From assembly GCA_002914805.1 (NCBI GenBank), contig JXTB01000051.1, positions 326,627 to 390,626 on the forward strand: a stretch of DNA of 64,000 nucleotides. The letters run 5' to 3'. The notes under the pieces are model-generated. The model was not told the DNA's origin and searched no databases. It saw only the letters and a program-made list of their open reading frames with translations. Shown one piece after another: positions 33,541 through 45,815 of the stretch. Within the stretch, counting starts at the first letter, position 1; each line of letters begins with the position of its first letter. The position numbers and the translations under genes are program-made. The stretch is from Parasponia andersonii (Eukaryota > Streptophyta > Magnoliopsida > Rosales > Cannabaceae).

Positions 33541-35741
33541 TCTTTTTCTTACGGTCCATAAAATACGGAACCAAAGGATTGGGCTAAAGAAAACCACGAA
33601 AATCAGTTTAAAAAAAAAAGAGAGAGAATGAAGAACTGAAATCAAAACTTACCAAGAGTTGCAAGTTCGAGCAACAATCATTAATTCCACCATAACCAAG
33701 AGGTTGCAAAGAAGTGTGATTCAAATAAACGAGTTCGGACCAACAATGTACGTATTTGCATACTTCATGCATCCAAAAACAAGTAGGAGTGGATAACAAA
33801 GTTATTGTTTGTTATAATAAAAAAGTTCAAAAACACCTAAAGAAAATGAAAGCTACCTTATTCTGCGAGTTCAAAAGGTCTCCAATATTCTTCTGTAAAC
33901 ATATAAACTATGTACATCCCATATATGTGTGTATATAAGAAACTTATACATACATACCAGCTGAAAACATACAAACAAACCCTTGTTCCAAAAAGATGAG
34001 CCAAGTCATGCCAATTATCTAAGAGTGCCAAGGACGGAGTTATGAGCCCACTACCGCAAAACTGCAAATCAAAAGCATGTATAAGACGAATAAGAAGAAA
34101 CAAGTTTGGGAAAAACAAAAAAAAAAATGAAAAATGAAGAAAAGAAAAGTTAAAAATTCTCTAAAAAAACCACGACATATCTCCATGAAAGAAGAAAACT
34201 TACCACCTAAAGGTTAGCAAAGGGAGCCAACAAAGTGGCTACTCAAGAGCTTAGCAACTCCAAATGGAGCTTTTAGAGAATAACTGAATAGCACCACCAA
34301 GTGTCACGACCAACCTTTAAAAATCCAAGCTTTTTGGTCTGAAAAGAGAAGAAGAAAGGTCATAAGGACATCATAAATATGGTAGCAACAGACCAAGCAA
34401 TAAAGATTAGTACTGACGGAATAAAATCATTTTCACAACTACCACAAGCTCTTTCTTTTGCAAAGTTTCCAAGGAAGAAGAAATACTCTCAAAACAAAGA
34501 GGATGGATTTGAGAGAGAAAGAAGAAACCATGAGCTCACACTTAATACCCACGAGATACAAAGAGAAGTCTGAGGCTGAGACAGTAAATAAAGAAGTGAA
34601 AAGAGAGTAAAAATTTGATGACCAAATTTTTGAAATTTAAAATTCAAGGTTTGGTCAAACACAAAATGTTGGTTGTAAAAGAAGAGTACGGATTCTAATA
34701 GACACTAGCGAATAAAACAAAGATAGGAAGGGAACGGGCACTCTGCAAACCCAAATAAAAGGCCAAAGTGCGGCCTATACTATATACAAATACACAAAAA
34801 GACAAATGTCAATGGTTTGACAGAAAAGAAGGTCTGTTACCATGAAGGCTCGGTTGTGACCATAAAATAAAATCCTAAAAGCTTATGGTTCTCACAGAAC
34901 TCTAAGCTTTAGCCAAGGTTCATACCTGAATACATACCACAATAAGACAAGAAGACACTGATGGCAGACACCAATACTCAAAAAAGTATAGTACATGTGT
35001 CATGGGCATTGGCGCGTATTGGAATCAATATTTGGCAGAGGCTATAACATCATACGTACATGCTATATGGTGTAGACACAACAACTAGTACTATATATAA
35101 AAATACATATATATATATATATAAAAATATACATTTGAGGCGCACGGAAATTAAAGGATATTATTTCCCGTCCTGGAATATTACACCACCACCCATTTTT
35201 TTTTTTTTATGTATATATAACATATATACAAAGAACTTTTGGACAAAATGTTTGTCCTCATCCGTGTTCATCCCATTCCTGTGATTGTACTAACATTATT
35301 GAAAAAACATACATTTTCATTTATCTGTATGCCCACCCAATTAGTTGCATGTCCTATACAAATATGTATATCATTCAAATATATATTCTCCACTCAGTTA
35401 TTTTATTTTATCTCCACAAATGTTACATACATTCGGTATTCCTATATTTTGACCCTTTGGGAAAGTCAAATATATTTTAAAAAGAAAATCCCATTCCAAA
35501 ATCTGCCACTACAAAGTTACAAATTGATACACGAAGAATACGAAAAACATGATTTTATATCATGTATGGAGAATTCGTCGCCATCTCAAAATACAAATCG
35601 CAAAAAAGAAAAAGAAAAGAGGAAGAAAGTATCTTACGAAGTGTATGTAAAATCGAAACAATTTACACAAAGCAAAAATGAAATCCAAAAGACAGAATTT
35701 GAAATGTTGACTTTGCGGACAACTGAAACTTGGGGGGCAAC
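33541..35741 (+). other. Outer element 3' untranslated region up to the polypurine tract
   Basis: A-rich, stop-dense DNA with short TA-rich runs (about 35100-35130) and a poly-T tract near 35195. It ends in the purine-rich 'cttggggggcaac' (35729-35741) directly before the 3' LTR. No convincing protein was found; the ORF over 35239-35793 runs into the LTR and matches nothing I know. Confidence 0.5.
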
Positions 35742-36504
35742 TGTTGGAGGTTATTTTCCAACAGAGATTGGTGATCATTTACACAACCAGTAAATTACAA
35801 AGAATCTACTACAAAAGAGCTACTACAATCAACTTAACTCGGCATCTCCGAATGTTCCCAAGTCGACCTTAATCATAAGTAAATTATTATGACCAATTTG
35901 GCACCTCTAGATATTACTAAGCCGAGCTCAATCACAAGAAAATAATTCAAGTCTGCTTAGTGTCTCCGTACGCTCCTGAGCAGAGCACAAATAATCTATG
36001 TCAACGAACACTCACGTGCATAGAACGTCATATGTGCCATCATTTTCAAGTGAATACTTAATATGTCTACACATAATACCAATCTATACAGAAAGGTGTT
36101 AGTCATCCCGAGTTATCGCCTAACATGTCCATATGTGACGCTAATCTATAAAGACAAGTGTCGACTATCTCGTGTTTTAGGGACTAGCACACCTCTATAA
36201 AACCATCACTTTACCAATGATTAGGGTAAGCCGCCATTCGCACTCCAAAAATCCTAAATCTTGCCAACGTTCTCTTTTCTCTCTAATATTTTTTTATCTT
36301 TTTATTTCCCGCTGACTTGAGCATCAAAGAGTGTTTAGCAGGTACCACACCGGTGCCACCATCTTAGCTTGCAGCGTCGGACCACTTTTTTGTACTCTCT
36401 TTTAATAATCAGTCTGACCTCGACATCAACAGTGAAGGTATTCATTTCCAACACGGAGTGCAATGCATACTAAGTTGGTGCTCGGACAAAAAACCATACC
36501 AACA
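35742..36504 (+). repeat. 3' LTR of the outer element (763 bp)
   Basis: TG...CA; followed exactly by the AAAGG target duplication. It lacks the internal ~28-bp duplication of the 5' LTR. Confidence 0.88.
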
Positions 36505-36600
36505 AAAGGAAAACCCAACTACAGATCTATTTGAGTCTCATCCAATTTCAACAAAGGAAAACCCAACTAAAGATCTATTTGAGTCTCATCCAATTTCAAC
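36505..36600 (+). repeat. 48-bp tandem duplication at the outer element's insertion site
   Basis: Two copies (36505-36552 and 36553-36600) differing at one position. Each begins with AAAGG, the element's own target duplication sequence. Confidence 0.95.
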
Positions 36601-37413
36601 AGTGCACCAAACCCATGGCGAACAATTGGAAGCATGAAACCTGCACATGTTTATGTAATGGTTAAGAAACGCAAATTTATAAATTATATGGCTTTCATGT
36701 TTCAAACAAAATCAGCAATCCAAGATCATTCCCAATATAAAATTAGTACCATATAATAAAAAAATTCTTCAGGAAAAAGAAGTAAAAATTCTTTAGCTTG
36801 GCTTAAAATTAGAAAACAAACATCAAAGACCAGTATGAGAAAGAAGAAAAGAAAATAAATATAACAAGAGCTTAATAAGTATATTACGCAAAGGATTAAA
36901 GAAGAATTAGTTCCCAATTGTCAATAGATTCTGACATTTGGCAAAAGAGATTTATAGGCTATTTAAATGCAGGGAAAAAGCAGCTACTATGATGAGCTTC
37001 CCCACATAAATCATCTCCGAGTTTCAAGAAAATAATCAACTAAGTGAACTGACATTGTTCAAACTACTAGGCTTGTAAAAACACTTGTGTAAACCTTCCT
37101 ACAATTGGAATAATAGAGCAGTCTGCAGCAGTGAAATATCTTTCGTGTAAGGTGCATCAACATTAAGAAGAAAAACCAGCACCAGAGCAATGTTTTCTTT
37201 GTTAGCTTATACAACAATATTTTCACCTATCAAAAAGGACAAATGACACTAGATCACTAAGGAAACATCAAGCTCTAGAAACAATACAAGATAATCTCCA
37301 ATTGTTTTTGTTTCTTCCATGTCCATTTAAATTAGACTAATTTTGCTAGGCATATTTTAGGAAAATGACCATAAGTCGTAGAACTCAACTTAAATGAGAT
37401 TTGTAACCAGCAT
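36601..37413. other. Intergenic or intronic, no recognised feature
   Basis: A-rich, about 0.8 kb between the outer element and the truncated LTR. It has somewhat more complex sequence than the surrounding AT-rich DNA, but no ORF with a recognisable product was found. It could be intron of the gene whose tail exon may lie at 21463-21548. Confidence 0.4.
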
Positions 37414-37654
37414 CGTAAAAACCCGGATTTTGGGAGGGAAATTTGGATATTTTACCAATTTTCTGGATATAAAATTGAGAGGATTAATTTGTAAAAATTT
37501 TGTGCAGAAGGACTAAATTATAATTTCTGAGAGACAGAATCGGCAGAGATTTGAAAATTTGGGGACTTATGTGTAATTTTTGAAAAATTACACTGCCCTA
37601 TACAAACAGGCCATGTGGCCTGTTCACTTTCATTTCTCTCTTCTCTCTCTTCCC

Positions 37655-37704
<50 letters not shown>

Positions 37705-38692
37705 CTCGGCCGTGACCCACCAGGGGAGAAGCCGCGCCACTCCGGCCATCGTCTAACCAGCCGACCAACTGACGTCGACTCGCTGTGCCACCAGGAAACC
37801 ACGCCGCCCGTCCCCGGTCACCATCGATATCTACATCGCCAAAAAAGCTTTAAGTCGCCATTTCGAATTTTTGGCCGCCGGCGACGATTCCGACCTCTGT
37901 TCAATCTCCAACTGGTCTCGTTGGATTCATCTCGTCGCAAAGATTGTCAAGGTATATATATCTTAACTCCATAATGCCCGAATCAAAAATTGTCATTTTT
38001 AGAATGTTTTAAGTTTAAGTTTGACTCTTTGATCCGGCCGTTGGATTGTGTTTTGTTGTCATTTTTGGATTGTACTCGGAAAATAGGGAAATTTGGTATA
38101 TATATTGCCTATATTTGGTGACTGCCACGAAAATCAAGATCGGACGGTCGAGATTTATCTCGATTTGCGTGCAACTGGCCCGGTGTGAGCTTAGACCCGA
38201 ATTGGACAAGTTATATGTCTAACTCAGCTATTTTGGGTGCTAGGAATTCAGTGAAGAGGTCCGTTTGTGGAATTGAAGCTCAATTGAGAAGTTGATTTTT
38301 CGTAAGAGGACGATCGAGGGCTTGGAATTGCTTCTTGACCCTTCGGGCCATCGTCAACGACACCTTGAGGATTCAATAGTGTGGTATCGCTATTCGAGCG
38401 AGGTAGGGACTCAATTATCTCTGTTTTATATCGTTTTCGAATAAAACTTATTTTCTGCAACATATGAGAACAAATGTGATTTTTAGTTTCCTTAAACATC
38501 TGTGATGGGAATTGATTGTATGATGTATACATATTATATTGCTCTAGAAATTTTCTGAATGCAGTTATTTTGGGTATATTAAAAATAGGGTCGTTATGCT
38601 ACCTGTTTTTCTATAAAACGTAATATGCTGATTTTATTGAAAAACCCGAGCATAATTATTTTCACACTTCGGTTCTGTATTGCACGTGTCAC
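37414..38692 (+). mobile_element. 3'-truncated LTR, same family as 3731-5913
   Basis: Starts CGTAAAAACCCGG (tip TG changed to CG) and follows the solo LTR through the CT tract, the GC-rich block and the 'gatccggccgttggatt' segment. Similarity stops near 38692, after the shared 'ggttctgtattgcac.tgtca', roughly 58% of the way through. The CT microsatellite (37658-37700) is longer than in the first copy. No coding capacity. Confidence 0.85.
37658..37700 (+). repeat. (CT)n microsatellite in the truncated LTR
   Basis: Long CT run ending just before 'gtttctcggccg'. ORFs over this tract are low-complexity artefacts. Confidence 0.9.
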
Positions 38693-38705
38693 TGAAGTAT
38701 CAAAT

Positions 38706-39155
38706 CTGTGGCAATTTGATTCTCAAAGTTAGTAATTAAGTTCCTAAATTTTTTGATTTGTCTCAATTTAGTCTTTCGACCGTCAAAATTATAATTTGAT
38801 ATTAAATTTCTAACTAAAAATACATATAAGAAGCAATTGTAGCATCTGAAAAAATATTTAAAAGAAATAAATTGAACAAAAGGATTTATAAAGAATGAAA
38901 GAAGTATTCTTTACACTTTTTAGGGCTCTTAGAGTTACAAATTTAGAGAAAATGTTGTTGTGATTATTCATTTTTATGATTAAAATTTCTAAATTACCTT
39001 TTAAATACACCTTTAAATGTCACCATGTGTGTTTTTAGTCAGAAATTTAAAAAAAAAATTATAATTTAAACAATTTAGGGATCAAATTACTACAAATCTA
39101 AAATTTTAGGAGCCGAATTACCATAATTGAAATTTTGAAGACCAAATTGTCACAC
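38706..39155. repeat. Inverted-repeat element, possibly a MITE
   Basis: The left arm 'tgtggcaatttgattctcaaag' and a following 'agttcctaaatttttt' are mirrored by the right arm, whose reverse complement contains similar words ('tgtgacaatttggtcttcaaaa'). Arms of about 45 bases enclose about 350 bases of AT-rich DNA. Ends and target duplication are uncertain. Confidence 0.45.
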
Positions 39156-39195
39156 AATTAAATAATTCATGGACCACTTGTGCCATAAACACTTT

Positions 39196-39590
39196 TGAGG
39201 AAATTTGATTTTTTATGGTAATTTTTCAAAAAGAAATTGAAAAACTCTGAATTTTAAAATTGTTTGAAAGATCATATTTTAATCAAAAAAAATTATTATT
39301 AAAAGTATTTAGAAAATATTATTTTTTATCAATTGATGAGATACTTTAAGTAATCAATCGAATTATCTAATATAATTTAACCGATTACCTCAAAGAACTA
39401 AATTAGTTACTCTAAATAACTCAATTGCTTATTTGGAGGACATTGGAAAATATCAATTTTCATAAAAATAGTATTTTTATAAATATTTGTTAAAAGTGTT
39501 CTTTTCCAAAACATTTTTTAAATTAAAAATGTTATTTTTCTAAATCGATCTGCAATTTTTCAAAAAATTTGGCCATCTAAGATTTTTCAA
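39196..39590 (+). repeat. Dispersed repeat, inverted relative to 44500-44868
   Basis: Starts 'aaatttgattttttatggta' and contains 'aaaagtatttagaaaa', 'gatgagatacttgaagtaa'-like and 'aaatatttgttaaaagtgtt' words. The reverse complement of 44500-44868 shows the same words in the same order, with moderate divergence and indels. Confidence 0.75.
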
Positions 39591-40459
39591 TTTTTTTTTT
39601 ACTTTGGACATGCAATTTTGAAAGAAGCCCGAACCCTTTTTGGTATTGTCATTGCCAATTTTACTAAATATGTCTATTTCTTTTAAATATTTTTATCAAA
39701 TTTTTGTAAATATGTTTGACATGTTTGATCTTTTTATTTTACGTTTCACTTTGTAATTAAGTACAATATATATTGATTTTTTTTAATTTGAATTTTGTTT
39801 TTTCACAGAACTTTTAAGTTTACTTCTGAAACTTACCATAGAAAGTTAACCCAAGAAAATATTGACCCAAGGAAAAAATATGAAAAATAACTTATAGAAG
39901 GATTCAGTAATTGTCAAAATTATCATATATGACAGAATTCTATCGTAAATAGTATTAAACACCAAAACATTGCTCAACCTCCCATCACCTAAAACCTCTT
40001 TTTCTCGAGTGCGAATTTGGGGAACACAAAACGTTTCCAACTTAACCACTTCACTTTTGAGTGTATCTTCTAATAAATACTAGATTCAAGGGAGCAACGG
40101 TCTAAAAGTGCTAAATAATAAGTGGACCCTGAAATTCACTCCCATCTCTTAATCGCACAAATGAATTGTTAAGAACTGGATTCGGTATCATGCAACAGGT
40201 TCGTTAGGTCACAAATTACCACTTTCATGGCTCTCCTTCCCCAGAACAAGATGAACAAACAAGCATATTACTTAATTGGTCCGAGTTACAATTTCTAGAC
40301 TCCGGCACAAATATGGTTTTGCAAACATTTAAGGAGAAATTCCCATACCACAAGTAAAGATTCTAAAAAAAACCCCTATAACAAAACGAGAAATAATGTT
40401 ATCTGTTTATTTTTCTCAAACAATTTGTTAAAAGCAGAAGCCACACTTGCATCTCAACA
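39591..40459. other. Intergenic and probable DnaJ 3' UTR
   Basis: Its right part should contain the 3' UTR of the minus-strand DnaJ gene; an AATAAA-type signal on the minus strand is at 40406-40411, about 50 bases past the stop. No other feature was recognised. Confidence 0.5.
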
Positions 40460-43400
40460 TCATTGCTGAGCACATTGCACCCTCTGAGCACCACCGTGCA
40501 TGTCATCATCCTCTTCATATGCCTCCTGGGCCTGGGCTTGCTTGCGGCGCATCTCATCCTCAATGTTCACATCATGCAGTGTGGTCTCCTCGCACTCGTC
40601 TATCTCCATGTCAGTAAGCTGGACTCCAGCCCTTGGGGGCAACACAGTCTCCAGAGCCTTGCATTGCTCTGGACTCAAGGAGTCTGGAAATTCAACTGTG
40701 AAATGAATATACAATTTACCCTTCATGAATGGCTTCTGGTACATTGGCATTCCTTCATCATTTATGGCCTTGAATTGGTCTGTCACAACAGAAAGCGAGA
40801 AGTATGAAGTTGAGGATCATAGTAGTAATTTTAACCATTACTAAGAAAATAGACAAATTAGTGAGCATTCCAAAGCTTGGAACTCACTCTACATCATTCT
40901 AAAGAGAATAAAACTAAAGACTGCTTTAATGACAATAATAACAATAACAGATTACCAACAATATCTGCCAACTATCACATCAGTTGGGAACAAAAGCAGA
41001 CAAACAAATATAGTGCCTCCACAAGTAATAAATAAACAGTTCGTTAAAAAGCTAGTTCGGATGGTACTGCTAAAGATTGAGTCAGTGTCCTTTGTATATT
41101 ATAAAACCAAAGGCAAGTATTTCAACTTCCAACTAGGCCAAGAAAATCCCTTGGAGAACTTTCTAAATCATAAACACTAGACTGCCTCAGCCAAGTAGCC
41201 ACCAGATTGGCTTTTACCCAGGGAAGAACTAAAACTATACAAGCTAGCATAATTATTTGATGTGGATTGACATTAAGTGAAGACTGCCACCAATTGCGCT
41301 TCTACATAACAGAAACCAGAGTCAAGAAGGTAAAGGGAAAAGAGGGGCAGGCAATGACAACCCTTCGAGGGTAATAGATTAGAGTTCATAAAAATTTGCA
41401 TAATCTGGTATTCTTCAACCAGTTCACGGTCTATGACAATCAGATGGAACCAAAAAACTCTGCCTCCTAAACTTGGTTGAATTTTAGGAGGCAAAATATT
41501 TGAACCAGAAATCAAACTGAATGACTAGATATATCCATATTTATAAACTGCAACTAAACTGATGATGCAATGCTGAAAGGTAAGTTGAAAAACCCCTCAA
41601 ATAATCAAAACTTAAATTCATTCCTTCAGTTAAAACTTATAGATTCTTAGCTGTTCAAATACCAGACCCTTTGAAATAGTGTAGGCAGGCAACCAAATTA
41701 AACTGATGATGCAATGCTGAAAGGTAAGTTGAAAAACCCCTCAAATAATCAAAACTTAAATTCATTCCTTCAGTTAAAAACTTATAGATTCATAGCTGTT
41801 CAAATGCCAGACCCTTTGAAATAGCGTAAGCAGGCAACCAAGCAGTTCAGCGAAAGCAATAGAACTCATCAAGTCGACCAATCTTTTTCCAAATTAAAAG
41901 GTTCAAAAAAGTAACAAAAATACGGAGATCAATCACTTACCAGGCTTGACTACTTCTCCGGGTTGAGATTTAATTAGGAGTTGCCTCCCATCTAAATGGG
42001 TCAATATAAATTGAAACCCACATAGTGCCTCTGTAAGGCTCAGAGTGTGCTCATAAAATATGTCATCACCTTTTCGTTTAAACTTAGGATGCTCTTTCTG
42101 TTGTAGGATGAACACGATATCTCCCGTGACAGTATCAGGCTGGAAAGAAACAAAAACAAAACATGGAGATCAATAACCATAAAATATAACACATAGCATT
42201 GGATCAAAATAACAGCCAGACAATGCAATGCTTAAACAAGTCAGTAAAGAAAAACTCTGCCTTACCGCTTCGTCAGCTTCCCCAGGGAATGTAATCCTCT
42301 GTCCATTTTGCATACCCTTCTCCACAATAACTTCCAAGACTTTCTTCTCCTGGGCAACCTTCTCACCTTTGCACTGTGTGCAGCGATCCCTGTCATTGAT
42401 AGTCTCACCAGTACCTTTACACTCAGTGCAAGGATGCTGCATCTGTTGAATCATAGAGGGACCAAGCTGTCTAATCGAAATCTTCATTCCAGAACCTTGG
42501 CAGGAAGGACATTTCATTGAAGCACCAGACTTTGAGCCCTTGCTGCATTATAATATATAAATTTGCATTTAAGCAGCATGAAGTTAAAAAAAAAAGAAGA
42601 AAAAAAAAACCATTCCAAGCAATTAAAAAAAAAAGATAGAAAGAGACTAGGTACTAACCCCTTGCACTTGGAACAAAGTACATTGCGGGAAAGAGAGAGC
42701 TTCTTCGATGTCCCATTATATAGGTCTTCCAATGAAACCTTGAGAGGATGGATTACATCCTCCCCCTTTCTCTGTCTTCGGCCTCTGCTGCTCCCACCAC
42801 CTGAATACAGAAAATTTCAGTTAAAAATAAACAAGATTCTAATCACTTCATACCAATAGAGGAGATTCATCCCGACAAAGAGTAAAATCCTTACCACCAA
42901 AGGGGCTGCCACCAAAGAAGGATTGGAATATATCAAATGGGTCATGGCCACCACCTCCACCACCCATTCCTTCCTTAAGAGCATCCTCACCATATTGATC
43001 ATAAATCTCACGCTTCTCTGGGTCACTCAGAACCTCGTATGCTTGGGCCAACTCTTTAAACTGAAACCACCAAAACATTTAACGTTAAAATCTCGCCCAT
43101 AAATCATAATATAGAGAGGAAACTCAAGTCAAAAAGCACTTGGGATATCATTAACTTGGTCAGAAGACCTTGCGTATCAATACATGTTAATAATAGAATT
43201 CAGTGGTACAATTGAAAACTTTCGTCATCATCCATCTACCTCCCTCAGATTACAAAAACCTGGAGCGACTTTACAACAAACCCAGCTCAAAATCAAATAA
43301 ATATACAAAATTATCAACCTCTAATGCAGATCTAAACAGCTTCACCAAACAATCTCATCAAAGTACAAAAGATCAACCAACTGACACTACAAACCTAAAA

Positions 43401-43640
43401 AAACTTAACTACTATCACTGAAGTAACAGGCCGATCCATCAAAATCACAAGCAAAGAACCCAAAAATATATAAATAAAACAAAATTATACCTTCTCCGGA
43501 TCCCCACCCTTGTCAGGATGGTTTTTAATGGCGGCTTTACGATAAGCCTTCTTCAGATCATCTTGAGAAGCGGTCTTCGACACGCCCAAAATCTCATAGT
43601 ACTTTGTGTTATCGCTTTTCTTAGGCGCTCTCCCAAACAT
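40460..43640 (-). CDS. J3: Type I (class A) DnaJ/Hsp40 co-chaperone, J2/J3 (ANJ1) type, six exons
   Basis: Minus-strand exons, each with GT-AG borders: 43491-43640, 42895-43060, 42659-42800, 42266-42542, 41941-42139, 40460-40779. Together 1254 bases, 417 codons plus stop, the usual family length. Residues 1-70 form the J domain with HPDKGG, which stimulates Hsp70 ATPase. Next come a Gly/Phe region ([19 protein letters not shown]) and four zinc-finger CxxCxG motifs ([28 protein letters not shown]). The client-binding C-terminal domains end in an acidic tail and CAQQ, a CaaX box; plant J2/J3 proteins are farnesylated there. It acts in the cytosol and on membranes, holding unfolded clients for Hsp70. 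No disruption was found. Choice between J2 and J3 is not possible from sequence alone. Confidence 0.96.
41555..41842 (+). repeat. 144-bp tandem duplication inside DnaJ intron 5
   Basis: The unit 'taaactgatgatgcaatg...' at 41555 repeats at 41699 with only a few differences. It lies wholly within the intron 40780-41940 and avoids the splice sites. Confidence 0.95.
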
Positions 43641-44006
43641 CTTCTCTTATATATGTTATTCTATATTGAAAATTAAAAAAAAAAAAAAAAAAAAATCAAA
43701 AACTCGGAACAAAAGAATTCAACATCCGCCATTAGCTTCAGAATACGATAAAGAAAACCCAAATTGCATTAAAAAAAGAAAATCACAACTCGAAGTACCG
43801 ATTCGAAACGTGAGCAAAGGTCGATTTTTCCCTCTTTTGGTCTGAGCGAGCTGAGCCTAGAGAGAGAGCAGGAATCGAGACGGCGAAAGAGGAAGAGGAG
43901 TAAGAATTGGGGTTAGATATGTGTATATAAAGGAATGAATGGACGGCTGGGATTTATCGCTGAACAAACGGTGGAAAGCGGTAGCTGAGGGGGGTACTAT
44001 TGACAA
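43641..44006 (-). promoter_or_regulatory. DnaJ 5' UTR and core promoter region
   Basis: Upstream of the ATG on the minus strand lies an A/T run (about 43674-43695), then a CT-rich leader (about 43858-43872, typical of plant 5' UTRs), then a TATA-like TTTATATACAC (about 43921-43931), roughly 285 bases from the start codon. The box also reads TATATAAA on the plus strand, so direction is not decided by it. Confidence 0.45.
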
Positions 44007-44499
44007 TTGACATTGACTTCGTGTATGGCCGAGAAGGAGAGGAAGAATCTAGAATTTCTCTCTTTCGCACTTCTTAAGGTTTTGTTTTGGATCAGTGGAG
44101 CGATCTCCACCGTCCAATACGGCCTTTTTGTTTTTTTTTTTTTCTTTTTAACTCGTGAGGTGATAGGTCCTTTTTTTTTTTTCCTATTAATGAGGATTTT
44201 TTATGGGATTTTAGTTTTGTTTTTAACTTTGTCCAAATTGATTAGAGAGGAGAATAATAAATTAAATAACGGATAACCATTTTGTTTTTGTTTTGAACTT
44301 CCTGCGTTTTTTGAAACGTAAAATTGAACAATACTGTACATTTTATACATTACTTCTCTGAATTTATAACGCATGCCAATTTGCCAAATATATCCCTTAC
44401 TCACCAACTAAATGGAGAAAATTGAAATAAAATGGACAAAATACAATTAAAAACAATTGAATACAAAATCATGCTTGATAAATTTTAAATTTAGAATGG
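44007..44499. other. Intergenic, upstream of the DnaJ gene
   Basis: T-rich DNA. A short plus-strand ORF at 44007-44276 starts in GC-richer promoter-proximal sequence and then runs through poly-T; I treat it as chance. Confidence 0.5.
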
Positions 44500-44868
44500 G
44501 TTGAATTTTTTGAAAAACCTGGATTGATATAGAAAATATCATTTTGTAAAAGCTTTATAAAAAATAACACTTTTAATAAATATTTGTAAAAGTACTACTT
44601 TTTTTTTTAAATTAGTGTTTTCCAATGTTGAATATAATAAATAGTTACTTGAGATAACCAATCAAGTTACATTACTTCAAGTATCTCATCACTTAATAAA
44701 AGATCTCATTACTTAATAAAAGATGGTATTTTTTTAAATACTTTTAAAAGTAATTGTTTTTTAATTAAAATCTTGTTTCAAATAATTTCAAAATTCAGGA
44801 TTGTTCAATTTTTTTTGAATAATTACCATAAAAAATCAAATTTCTTCTAAAATATCAAAATGTAAAAT
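44500..44868 (-). repeat. Dispersed repeat, inverted partner of 39196-39590
   Basis: Reverse-complement relative of the repeat at 39196. Here 'atctcat.acttaataaaagat' occurs twice in tandem in the middle. Confidence 0.75.
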
Positions 44869-45541
44869 ATAAAAACGTAATTATCCCTTCAAAAAAATAA
44901 ATGATAAAAAATATATAATTTAAAATTTTCATTTGACATTTTTAGAAATACAAGAATCTATTAAATAAATAACTAGTTAATTAGAAAGTATTACCTAACA
45001 TATATATAAATTATCTTAATTAGATAGTATTACCTAACATATACATAAACTAGTTATTATACCGCTAGAGTTGATATTAATATTGCATATATTAGACCTA
45101 ATTTATATTTAGGTTCAATATATTATAATATTATTACAACATCAAAGAAGGTATTTATCTCTATATTTGATGAATGGAATACAACTATTTGTTCGATAAA
45201 CTAAATTTAATATAAGGTATCACTAATATTAAATTAAATATAATATTATATAAAATATTAAAAAATATATTTATTTCTACATTTATTTTGATGAGATGAA
45301 TGTAGTATAATTATTTTTTTTGATGAACTAAATTTAATATATGATATCATTAATATTAAATTAAATATAATATTATATAATATATATATATTACAACCAA
45401 TCATAGTATAAAAAAATAATAATAAGACCAATCATATCATGAAAAATAAAAGTTAAACTAGAAACCTTCTAAAAATTTTAAAAATAGAAAATTGATCAAA
45501 GAAACTATCACATTTTTTTAACTTTCTTTCTCATTTAGGCT
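44869..45541. repeat. AT-rich DNA with a ~127-bp tandem duplication
   Basis: 'taaatttaatataaggtatcac' at about 45202 recurs at about 45329 ('taaatttaatatatgatatcat'), with matching flanks over roughly 45150-45390. A smaller duplication ('attacctaacatata.ataaa') is at about 44989-45050. No coding potential. Confidence 0.7.
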
Positions 45542-45566
45542 TTATATATATATATATATATATATA

Positions 45567-45800
45567 TAGGCACTAATCCAGTAGGTTTTTTTTTTTTTTA
45601 CCTATACATAGGTATTAATTTAGCATGCACATTTTTTTATTGTAAAAAGTAAGAGAGAGAAAGAGCATTAATGATGCACGTCTTTTCATGCACTTCATTA
45701 TAGTCATTGGATCACCATTAGATGGTGATCTAACGGCTAAAAAAAAAATATCTACCCATAAGTAAAGAAAAAAAATACCTATTAGATTGGCAACCTATAT
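45567..45800. mobile_element. Candidate MITE bounded by (TA)n runs
   Basis: The left end 'ggcactaatccagtaggtt' and the reverse complement of the right end 'ggttgccaatctaataggta' are similar inverted ends, both leading into T-runs. The element sits exactly between (TA)n tracts (about 45542-45568 and 45798-45815), which fits insertion at TA. The interior has a perfect palindrome, atcaccattagatggtgat (about 45711-45729). No coding sequence. Confidence 0.45.
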
Positions 45801-45815
45801 ATATATATATATATT

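Larger units (their letters stand above)
21881..36504 (+). mobile_element. Outer non-autonomous Tat-lineage LTR retrotransposon
   Basis: LTRs at 21881-22685 and 35742-36504 begin TGTTGGAG and end CCAATA/CCAACA, and the pentamer AAAGG flanks both sides (21876-21880, 36505-36509). A polypurine-like tract (cttggggggcaa) precedes the right LTR, giving plus orientation. Inside are a degraded gag-protease region (23580-24955) and a minus-strand antisense gene (25787-32640), itself split by another LTR element (28038-32217). No RT, RNase H or integrase was seen. The LTRs differ by many substitutions and by a ~28-bp duplication in the left one, so the insertion is old. Confidence 0.9.

Noticed and set aside
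35239..35793. 184-codon plus-strand ORF
   Set aside because: Low-complexity, runs into the 3' LTR of the outer element, and has no recognisable domain.
44007..44276. Plus-strand ORF divergent from DnaJ, next to a TATATAAA sequence
   Set aside because: Half of it is poly-T translation (Phe runs); no homology recognised. A bidirectional promoter is not supported.
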